From Dermacentor variabilis (Eukaryota > Arthropoda > Arachnida > Ixodida > Ixodidae): a stretch of 64,000 bases of DNA. The notes under the pieces were generated by a model that saw only the letters and a program-made list of their open reading frames with translations, ran no database searches and was not told the origin of the DNA. Positions within the stretch are counted from its first letter, which is position 1, and the number at the start of each line of letters is the position of its first letter. The stretch spans positions 116,247,709 to 116,311,708 of the forward strand of contig NC_134572.1 of assembly GCF_050947875.1 (NCBI RefSeq), given 5' to 3'. Positions 55,130-64,000 of this stretch are shown piece by piece. The position numbers and the translations under genes are program-made.

Positions 55130-56870
55130 GAGATCATTCGATGTCTCTATGGACGGTCAGAGCATACATTATATCACGACGCACCAATTCTTAGGCGTAA
55201 TCATTGATCGTGACCTCTGTTGGAGTCCTCATGTGGCCTGCCTAAAGAAGCCGCTGACGGATGTTTCTAATGTGTTCAAGTTTCTTGGAGGAAAAGCCTA
55301 GGGTGACGTGCATGCAATGATGCAACTATAAAGGACGCTCTTTTTTGGGTATTTGCAATACAGCTTGCCTGTGCTGACCAACAGCTGCAGGACTAATATC
55401 CGTACACTCGAAAGTGTCCAGGCAGTAGGCACGTAGAGTGTCTTGGATTGCCGTGGTCCTCGTCAACAGCTGAAACAATTGCGATTGCACATGATTTCCC
55501 AGCCAAGACCCATATAGTCATGGAAGCGCTCAGAGCACACTTAAGGCACCTTGCTCGAGCCTCTTCCCATCATCTAACCTCACTTCCAGAGGATCGACCA
55601 TGTGCCTCCTTTTGTGAGACAGTCCTGTCCTATCGTACATACCTTCCATCAGGTTATACAGCTCCAGCGAGAGTTCCGTTTCCCCCATGGTGCTTGGCTC
55701 AAGCAAAAGTTCGACTGATGGGACCAGGAATACGAACAAGAACACAACTCTCGACTCCAGCACTCAAGCAGCTTTCACTGTTCGTGCTGTACGAGACATA
55801 CAATGAGCATCATCTATCTACTGACGTTTCAACCACGGTGAATGGGTCTGCAGGATCGGTGATATTTCCTGCAAAAACCTCCACCGTAAAGATTCGACTA
55901 TCTCACCAGACTATATCGACTGCCGCGAATCTCGCTGCTATTTGTTGTGCACTTCGATTAATTTCTGATGAACTGTCCAAGAAATGGAGCGTGTTCAGTG
56001 ACTCCAAGACTGCTCTTCATTGTTTGGTTTCTGCCTTACGCCGCGGACCCCACGAACAGCTAGTTCTAGAGATCAGACTGCTGCTTCACCACCTCGTCAA
56101 GCAAGGACGTGACATCACGTTACAGTGGATTCCAAGCCACTGTGACCTAATGGGTAATGAACATCCCGATGCAGCAGCACGATCTGCACATGAGGAGAGC
56201 TTGCAAGGCGCCATTCTATTCTCAAGAACAGACGCAGCAATGAAAATTCGTGTGCTTGCAAATGAAGCCATAAGATCTTTATGGAACACATGGAGCTGGA
56301 AGCACACTCGTATACACCGACTGGACCCGTCCCTTCGACTTCGACCCCCATCTGGACTCTCTCGTCTCGAGACAGCAGTACTTTGCGGACTGGGGCTTGG
56401 TGTCGCTTTCACAAGATATTTCTCGTTCCGAATCGGTATGGACGAGAGCGCGGCTTGCAGTCATTGAGGCGGCGACGAGACTATAGAGCAGGTACTTTGC
56501 CACTGTCCTCAATACAGCGCGTACCGGCTGTCACTAGCGGCCGTGTTGGCACGCCTTGACGACAGGCCACTTTCAGAACAGACAGTCTTGGAACGCCGAC
56601 ATGAACTGCCGTCGCACTGAAAGTCGGTCGAGGCTTTGTTGACCTTTTTACGTGGCAGTGGTCTATTAGAAAACTATAGTGATCCCATCCCGTCCTCTTT
56701 TTTTTCACGTCTTTCTTTTTGTTTTCGCTCTTCTTTCCGTCTTTACTTCCCCTTTCCCTTACCCTAGTGCAGGGTAGCAAACCAGAAGCTTTACCTCTGG
56801 TTAACCTCCCTGCTTTTCGCTCATTTGCATTTCTCTCTCTCTCTCTCTCGCTATATGCTGCCTCGAACCC
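55130..56870 (+). mobile_element. 5'-truncated I-type LINE: RT end, RNase H, 3' UTR
   Basis: RT C-terminal pieces come first (FDVSMDGQSIHYITTHQFLG, VIIDRDLCWSPHV; about 55135-55230), with stops. A 339-codon open frame (55448-56467) then covers the connector and RNase H, and DETIEQVLCHCPQYSAYRL follows to about 56610. The 3' UTR has CAGGGTAGCAAACCAGAAGC and TTAACCTCCCTGCTTTTCGC and ends in CTCTCTCTCTCTC. It is a relative of the element at 15.7-20.6 kb but more diverged. Confidence 0.85.
55448..56467 (+). pseudogene. RNase H part of the degraded LINE ORF2
   Basis: The longest open frame of this LINE. RNase H landmarks can be aligned: STDVS for the first aspartate, TISTAANLAAI where the family has A-E-L-A (glutamate replaced by asparagine), FSDSKTALHCLV with the second aspartate, WIPSHCDLMGNE and PDAAARSAH with the last aspartate. 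The stop at 56465 interrupts the natural protein, which reads on as GGDETIEQVLCHCPQ. The loss of the catalytic glutamate and the stops in the RT part show that it is dead. Confidence 0.8.
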
Positions 56871-57515
56871 CTCACCATTTCTGTCTTCAGAAGAAAACTG
56901 TTGAAAAGTTCTCAAACATTAACATCGTACTTCGGAAAACTCACTCCGGTATAGCAGGAGGGAGTTGTGCAAGAAGGGCCACAAGTTTGAGCGCGTTAGT
57001 TACATACGGGCGCTGTCTCCTATTATGGCTACATTGAAATTCACGACAGCGTTGCCTCGTCTGGAGCTTGTAATAACGTTGTAGGACAAAATAAGCACCA
57101 TACACGTCCACATAGTTGAAGGAATTAAAGGACCTCGTAATGCGAGGAAAAGGTTCTATATTTTAGGTCTATTTTCAGAACTGCGGCAGCTCGTACTTAA
57201 AGATGCATAATTTTGCGGACCCGTGGCGTTCGCAGCACAGCGTTTCCACTCGAGTAGGAATGCTTGAATGTTGAAATAATGAACGTCGCGAGCAATGGCT
57301 CTGGGAAAGAATAAAGGGAATGCAAAAGCTTCATTGGCGCATACTCGTGTGCGCACTGCGATGTAATGGTTACGAATGCAAGGTCTCTGCTCCCGTTTGA
57401 TGCAGACATTATGGAGTTTTACTGTAGCAGCACCTAAAATTATGCTCTCAGGCGAGATGCAGGGATAATAGCGCTTGGACGGTGATCACCATTGCCATTA
57501 AGCAAATCGCCTAGG
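56871..57515. other. Intergenic, nothing recognised
   Basis: No supported feature. Confidence 0.35.
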
Positions 57516-57800
57516 CTAATTTCGTAGATGCGAAAAATTCGGCAGCATGTTACACTCCTGTAACAAGTGAAGGCGAAAGCCTGCTGCACACTTGGTAATG
57601 CGCCGTCTCGCATGGTCGCGTTGCTGCTTTAGCAGTTCGGCTTCTTCTTCGGCTCGTTTTCGACGCTTGGCCGCGGCTTCGCGTCCTCGTATAGCAGGGT
57701 CTGACTCGCGCCAACGACGTTTCTCTTCGACCTTACGTTGCGTCATCTCGGCAGGGGATGGAAACGTATGCTGTTCTGGGTGTTGTACGGGTGACTTCAA
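57516..57800 (-). pseudogene. Lys/Arg/Glu-rich repeat-derived frame
   Basis: The 94-codon minus-strand frame reads RKVEEKRRWRESDPAIRGRE, AAAKRRKRAEEEAELLKQQ and RDHARRRITKCAAGFRLHLL. The DPAIRGREAAAKRRKR unit resembles the short charged repeats of many tick predicted proteins of transposon origin, and it is related in style to the frame at 37176. It is probably a highly charged coiled coil. I know of no function, and no splice or promoter signal supports a gene. Confidence 0.35.
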
Positions 57801-58120
57801 TGAATGTATGCGCTGTTCGCTTCACTTTGCTGAGCGTTTGCAGCCTCATCCTTACGGGGTTATGAGCCATCGAGAAGATCACGTGCTTTTTTTTTTGTAC
57901 CACTTGACTAGACGCCGCGTTTCTGTACGTTGTGTGCGTCATTCCAATGAATGTATGCACTGTACCCTTCACTTTGGTGAGTGCTTGCAGCCTCTGCATT
58001 ATGAGAAGGATGAGTCATTGCATTTTTGCGCTTGCTTAAGGAGATTATGAGCCATTGCTGATGATGATAGTTTTTGTACCATTGGACCGGATGGCGCGTT
58101 TTTTTTTCAAGGCCATCGGC
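57795..58120 (+). repeat. Two-unit tandem repeat, period about 146 bp
   Basis: CAATGAATGTATGC occurs at about 57799 and 57945; each is followed by CTTCACTTTG, TTGCAGCCTC, TTATGAGCCAT and TTTTTGTACCA at matching spacing. Units are about 75-80% identical. Confidence 0.65.
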
Positions 58121-59405
58121 GGTATGAGCCACTTAAGGCTTTTGCCTTAATATGAAAATGTACTGGTGTAAAGAGAGTATGCTAAGGAAACAGAACGCTG
58201 ATGGGAGGCACCAGAAAATTGCTTTTATTTTGTGTTTGCTTATAGCAAGTAACTCACGTAATTACCCTTATAGAATAAAATAAGTAGTTTTACCAGTTCC
58301 ATTATGGCGGCGTTTTTCCATGTGCTACATCAAGCTAAAGAAGATGGGACCTTGCTTCGACGTCTGGAGAAATTGTCGCCTCACGAGTGTAGGTTCATAT
58401 GCTGCATCTAAAAAAAAGTAAAATAAAGGCTGAAAAAAAAAGAACAGGTAATGGTCTAGGCGGTTTCAACTGAAGAGCTTTATTTTCGAGGTAAAAAGAA
58501 CAGATGTGGAAATTGCCACGAAACACTACAGCGACTACTGCATTCTCATTTTATCACAGCAAATACCTTGTGAGGGAAGAAAAAGATGGCGACCTACCTA
58601 GTCAGCAAAAAAAAGCGTCAACTACGCACCCAACTGAGTCACACCTGATGCAATACATTCATCCACACATCTCCGTACCAGACCATTCCCACCACGTTCG
58701 TCAAACGTTATTAAGGTAAGATCTAACCAAATGAATTCAGCAGAAATCTTCAAAGTGAATGTCGTTTGCCTGAATTGCAGAAAAAATAAAAGAAACATAA
58801 AGTACGCGGCTACGTGCTCTTTCTTGTATTTTCATCATTATTTCAGAAAATATCAGCGGCACTTATTGCACTTAAGCTCCACCACATTCATTTAATGCTT
58901 TGGCTGCACTTCATAATTAATGAACTGATCAGTTAATTTACCTACCTACTTTTTTAAAACTCTCCTCAACTCCACGTCGTTTTGTTGTTTTCTGTAAAGT
59001 CTCATATCGAGGTCATTCCACCCTTCCTCGTTCCCCCTTCCTGACTAATTATTCGGGATGATCAGACTGGCACACACCTGGCATACACACCGGGATGGCA
59101 GGCCAGCAAACAATCCCCCCCCCCCCCTCTCTCCATGTGGTGTTCTAAGCACCTCCCACAACCCTGAGCATTTCCCTCTTTAAACTCCGGTGGTGTACGG
59201 TTGGCGCACTTCTCGTCTTTCTTCCTTTAGGTGGACATTGTCCGCTCAGCGGGCTTATTTTGCTGTCTGTAAAACATGTTGACTTCTGGTGTTACTTAGG
59301 TCAACTTTTCTATCCCGCAAATCAATTGGAGCAGTCCTTTAAAACGAATACTCCATATCTCATCGAGATGGCCAACAGCCTGCACTGCGGCTTTTGCAAG
59401 GGCAC
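58121..59405. other. Intergenic, nothing recognised
   Basis: A C11 run lies near 59116. No coding or element structure could be supported. Confidence 0.35.
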
Positions 59406-59515
59406 CAGTGGCGTAGCAACAGGGGGGGCCGGGGGGCCGGGGGGCCGTGGGTCCCGGGTGCAAATGGCCAGTGGGGTGGGGGGGGGGGGTGTCATATACG
59501 CCTGAAAACACCCCT
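59406..59515 (+). mobile_element. CAGTGGCGTAGC element with poly-G core
   Basis: Starts CAGTGGCGTAGCAACAGGGG and includes GTGGGTCCCGGGTGCAAATG and G-runs up to 11. Related by its end to the elements at 42622 and 61240 but with a different middle. Confidence 0.5.
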
Positions 59516-61239
59516 CTTTCCGCCGGCTTGACTGGGCGGAAATTGCAAAGAATGCTCCGGTATCCAGTAGCCCGAGCTCATGCACCCGATGCGTTGCGCC
59601 GCAGAATTGTCGGCTGCAGCTCTATGAACACCCCACGAAATAATTGCACGAATGTGCGGGCTAAAAAAATTAAATTCACGAAATGGTCACTAAACTACTC
59701 GCCTTAGCGGAACGTCTCATGTGGGGTGTGCTCTTGCTGTGCGTTCATGCTGGGAGCAGGAGTCGCTAAACATACAGTGAGGCGTTGTAAGGCGTTGGGG
59801 CTCTTGGGTCCCTCTTCCGTTCAGAATGCGCAGCGAAGACGAACAAACACAGCAGCAAGAGGGCGCTCGCGTTTACGGCGAAGCGTTCGTTGAGAGCGAC
59901 GTTGCATAAGTGGGGCCGTCAAAAGTCGCGAATGGGATTCTCTGGATCGTCTTCAGACTCGGTTCGGCCGAAGAGTTTGGCGGCGTATGACTCGACAGGC
60001 CCGCCGCGATGTTCGGCTCGCTTTTACTTCCCCTCTCCCGCTCGCTCCGAGAAGCCGCTGCGAAACCTGCCGTTATGTTTCACGCTTTCCTTTTTACCCT
60101 CGAAAGTTTCAGAAAACTGTAGTGGTGTGACTTCATGTCACAAGTACAGTGTCTGTATCAGCTGCACAGAATTTTCTAAAAAAAAAAAAGGTGAATTTTG
60201 TAAGGATATTCCCCTATCGAGATTCTATGAAGTTATGTCTTTTTGTGATTACTAGGAACTCGGTAGCGCGAAAAATATGGTAGATAATTAATAATCATAT
60301 CCTTAATAATCCCGTGATTAGTACTTATAGAGGAAGGACTTCAATTCGAGAATTGAAGACTCAAAGTCATATTATTAACTCAACAAAACCTTCTTAAACA
60401 AAATCGTTTTGGGTGCTACAACCTACAGTACTTTGGCACTGCGGACGGCGCCCAGTATATGGCAGCAGCGAAAGAAATATGAAATAGTGGACCAGTGACG
60501 TTGATCCCTTCATCCTCTCCATTGCGAGTGCAGACCAACAGTAGTGCAAGCTTTCGCTGGCACGGGCTTCATCGCGGCCTTTTCTTTCTTTTTCTATGGT
60601 GACGCCAAGAATCGACGCGAAGCGTGCTCTATTCTGTTCCCAATCTTGCGGTGGTACTGCAGCTCGAATAATCACGTTTGTCCGTATAGCAGCAAATGAA
60701 AACAAGGCTTTATTGATCAGAATTAAGATAACTCGTTATTGTCATAGCACTGGCGACCACGCAGCGGGGAGGCAGGTAACGTTTTCTAATAGGGTGGGGA
60801 GATCAGCGTCACTGACAAACAATTTAATTTTCGTTTTCGTTCAGGGCTGCCCACAGGCAAAATACTGCGTGCCATAGTACCTACGTCGATTTTTGCGAAG
60901 TTGCTGTTGGTCAAGACATGAATGACGGGCTTCAATTTTGCAAAAGCAATATTGCCGCTAAAATTGGTGATTAAAACTTTATCATAAAGACATTTTTTGT
61001 TACTTGTGACGTGAGTCATATTTTCCACAATGCCACATTTGTATTGGCTGCCAAGCCTTACAGTCTGACAGAAGATGTGCACATGGGTTTGTCATACGTT
61101 ATCACTGCAGCAGCCTGTGTTATTTGGCGCAGGAAAAACAGCGTGTATATTTGCTGCATTCGCGATATCTGGGAAAGAAAGCGAAGGAGAGGGGGACCTG
61201 GGGAACGTGCGCGGTATCCAACGTGGCTGTACTGGAGCT
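59516..61239. other. Intergenic, no gene supported
   Basis: A 121-codon frame at 59890-60255 ends in low-complexity sequence and is unrecognised. Nothing else is noted. Confidence 0.35.
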
Positions 61240-61358
61240 GAAACCAGGAAATTGTCGATATCCTCGCCTTCCTCGACTACATCCGGGGGGGGGGGGGGGG
61301 GGGGGAGTGACAGAAGACCAATGGGCCCCGGGTGCCAGACGACCTAGCTACGCCACTG
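61240..61358 (-). mobile_element. CAGTGGCGTAGC element with poly-G core, reverse orientation
   Basis: The reverse complement begins CAGTGGCGTAGCTAGGTCGT, then CTGGCACCCGGGGCCCATTG, a C-run of about 22, and GATGTAGTCGAGGAAGGCGA: the same order as 42622-42793, with about 85-90% identity. Confidence 0.65.
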
Positions 61359-61699
61359 AAGGGCACACATAACTTAACATTCACATCACTTTTTTGGGGG
61401 AATGCCCTCGTTTTAACCAGCAAAGCGCAACTATCTGCCCCGCGTTGGAGCAGGTGGACAATCGCCAAAGCAGAGACACCGAAATTCTGAGACATGGGCC
61501 TACGTGGCGTGAGCGGCTTTGAAGGCACTGCTACCCTACACTGCGTGCCGTTTTGCAACTGATCAACACAGCGCACTCGGTAATTTTGTATGTCTCTCTA
61601 CGTAACACTAACACCGTGTTACTATAGCCGGTACTTGACAGATGGTGTGACAGTGCCCACGCATGTATGGTCGTATGCTGTTTCATTCTTCTTTTATTC
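61359..61699. other. Intergenic, nothing recognised
   Basis: No supported feature. Confidence 0.3.
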
Positions 61700-61805
61700 A
61701 TTTCTTTTGCTCAGCTTTCGTACACACTTTCTCTTTCCCAGTACAACGTAGCCAACCGGATTTAATTTCTGATTAACCTCCCTGCCTGTACTTTTTTTAT
61801 CACCC
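61700..61805 (+). mobile_element. I-like LINE 3' tail, plus strand
   Basis: TTTCTCTTTCCCAGTACAAC, GTAGCCAACCGGATTTAATT and ATTAACCTCCCTGCCTGTAC form the family 3' UTR motif without coding sequence. Confidence 0.6.
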
Positions 61806-62916
61806 TCTCTATAGGTCGAGCATGCTAAATTGGTAAAACGCTGTATAGAGATGGCGACGTGTGAGTTATGGAAACACACAGCAGCCTAACAGAAGAAATT
61901 CAGGTCGTCATTTCGTCGCGAGGGGTGGGGGAGAGAGAGTTTGATCTGGGGAGAGAAGGACTGTGAAGAGAGACGAAAAATAAGTAGAGACGAAGCACAG
62001 AGAAAATAGGGAGGTAATAGAGAGGAACGCAAGCGAGAAAACGGCAACGCGCTCGTATGTAACAGTCATCATAATAATAAGGCATCAAAACGGAAATGCT
62101 GGAAACTATATTCTTCCGCCTCCCTCGAATTTCAGGTACACAGAGGGAAACTCAGCGCATAGCGGCTTGCGACAAACGACAAAAGCCTAAAGCTGGATAA
62201 ATGTCGAAACTAAGGCGCCAGATAATAAACACCGAAAAAGAATATATAGAGAGAATTAAGCACCAGGCAGGCTTCACCTGATGTTCGTACGCTTACACTG
62301 TTGCGAAGTTAATTTTAGAGAGGGATGAAACTTGGAAAGGTGAGTATGCGTGACCCTGCATAGGAGCCTGTAATATCAAAGCAGGCACTGTCTCTATATG
62401 TAAAAAGAAAAAAAAATACGAGACAGGGCTGACACTTCGCTCAGGCTCAAGCGATTAGTAGGGTTCGGCGTTGAGTGGCCAGATCGCGTTTCTTGCTTAA
62501 TGCTATGTTATATATGCATGCTTCGTTCACAATGAAAAACACAACAGTTCATACCGTGCCCACACAAGTAGTGACGGTTCATACCGCTAAGGGTAGTAGC
62601 AAGCAGATATACAAATGCGAAGCCAAACACAAAGGGAAAAAAACTAGGCGTTGCTACTTTAGCTAAAGAAACCTGTTTTGAACCTCGTGAGGTGTGGGCG
62701 GCGCCAGCTTTTTAATATCTTGCCTACGCAGCTGTTGTCGCACGGAACGAAGTGAAACGAAACGAGGGCCGACACACCTTCCTGCTGTCGGCAGGCGTTG
62801 CGCATATGAGGCCGTCAAGTGGCGCGTAGTAAGTCGTCTTGACCTTTTCTGCACCGATGCAGTGCATATACTTCGCTATGAAGGCAATTGCGAGGTGATC
62901 CAGTGCCTGTGCTAAC
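61806..62916. other. Intergenic, no gene supported
   Basis: GC-richer at 62690-62830, where both strands are open, but no known domain is present. Confidence 0.35.
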
Positions 62917-63481
62917 CATAGAATTTCATACAATTATACTTGATGAAACTGTGGCGCTAGTGTTTAAGGGAGAGCTGCAAGCAGGGTTGTTCAGTCAACT
63001 TCGGAATGATGGTCAGTACAGATATTCGCATGAAGTTCATCCTTCCGGCTTTGAACGGCTTCGTGACTTCGCAAAATGATCATCTCCAAGAGAGCACTGC
63101 GTTATAAAACAATGGAGTGAACATTATTAATGTTGCCCAATGGCAGGATTCGAACATAGGACCTCTTGCACGGAAGACCGATATGAAAGTCATTATGCCA
63201 CGGATGCATGGACGAGCGGAAACGCTGCTATTAGCATCGATTATGCATGTTCGCAGAGTCTCATTGCCTTTCGCATTAAAAAAAAAAGAAGTATATATAG
63301 TTTGGAATTTAGACCGATGAAGACATGTAAAGCGTTATAAACGAACTCACAAGAATATCTTAAGCCACAAGCACGAAGATCAGACAAATCCAGATACTTA
63401 ACCATCGTTGTCATGGCGGCTATCGCAGCGCCTATCGCAGCGCCAGATTTCCCTCTAGTAACTATTGTGGGAAACTCTACG
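62917..63481 (-). mobile_element. Fold-back element copy C with tRNA-like core
   Basis: The left end is CATAGAATTTCATACAATTA; the reverse-complemented right end is CGTAGAGTTTCCCACAATAG. Both continue into AACT-TGGCGCT/ATCTGGCGCT blocks. The flanks GTGCTAAC (62909-62916) and GTGACAAC (63482-63489) agree at 6 of 8 positions, a decayed 8-bp duplication. The tRNA-like module is on the minus strand, and the arm carrying TGATCTTCGTGCTTGTGG-type sequence lies upstream of it, exactly as in the other two copies. Confidence 0.75.
63140..63213 (-). other. tRNA-like pol III module inside fold-back copy C
   Basis: The minus strand reads CCGTGGCATAATGACTTTCA (A box) and ATGTTCGAATCCTGCC (B box), spaced as in copies A and B. 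Confidence 0.55.
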
Positions 63482-63489
63482 GTGACAAC

Positions 63490-64000
63490 GACGAAATCTA
63501 TCCCAGAAGAGCTTCTTGCTACACTATAGTTGATGGATTCCACTGAAGTTCGTTCAGTGGTGAGCGATTCCAACGCGATAATCCGCCTGTGCTTCGTGCG
63601 CCCCCGCTGGGCGCTGGACGACTGCTGGTTTGGCCAAATGCAGTCTCAATGCGTCACGAACGCCCTCGCTATCGTGGTATACAAACATTCACCAGCTCTG
63701 TGTAGGCGGGAGGGCTTGGGGTCTTACACTTTTTATGAAACATGTATTTGTCTTGTAAATTTCTATACACGAGTGCATATATAATATTTATGGAATCTTT
63801 ATAGAAACTGATTTTCACTTTTATCGACTATTCTTTTTACAGTGTCTATAACGAAATAGTACAGAATTGTCTATAAACTATCCAATCGATTTTTATGAGG
63901 CAACATCCGCGCTTGGTAACGGTAATTAGTGCAAGGCTTTGCGCCGCACACAGAGTCGCTGCGAGCGGTGGCGTCTGTGTGTGTATTTCGAAGGTCACGA
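63490..64000. other. Intergenic to right edge, nothing recognised
   Basis: No supported gene or repeat end. Confidence 0.3.

Overview
The window is nuclear DNA of an arthropod, most likely a metastriate hard tick (Ixodidae). I infer this from two intron-containing animal genes with GT/AG junctions, from tRNA-derived SINEs that resemble the tick Ruka family, from many tick-style non-LTR retrotransposon pieces, and from very long microsatellites. No bacterial operons, rRNA genes, CRISPR arrays or complete tRNA genes are visible.

Only two host genes can be supported, and they diverge from a shared upstream region near 9.5-10.0 kb. On the minus strand, three exons (9525-9426, 9143-9028, 519-325) encode the signal peptide and about three quarters of a canopy (CNPY2/seele-type) ER saposin-like protein; its 3' exons lie beyond the left edge. 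On the plus strand, a 5' UTR exon ending at 9996 and coding exons 14677-14803 and 29205-29410 encode a complete 108-residue HIG1-domain protein of the mitochondrial inner membrane. Its 14.4-kb second intron holds a nearly complete I-type LINE (about 15.7-20.6 kb), a 2.4-kb Tigger/pogo element (22813-25244), a 1.06-kb internally deleted Tigger relative (25494-26555) and an RTE fragment.

From 29.7 kb to the right end I see no functional gene. This half is repeats: RTE, I-like and other LINE fragments, SINEs, MITEs, (AC)n, (AT)n, (GATA)n and (CAT)n/(ATT)n tracts, and a broken RTF1-like gene fragment lying between two diverged 0.7-kb direct repeats (32.8-35.4 kb).

The most unusual item is a family of fold-back elements present three times (8209-8818, 40085-40717, 62917-63481). 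Each has long inverted arms with CATAGAG...CTCTATG-type ends, and an internal tRNA-like module with pol III A and B boxes always in the same orientation relative to the two non-identical arms. The middle copy has a perfect 43-bp terminal repeat, an exact 8-bp target-site duplication, and interrupts the reading frame of an RTE element, which shows directly that it moved as a unit.
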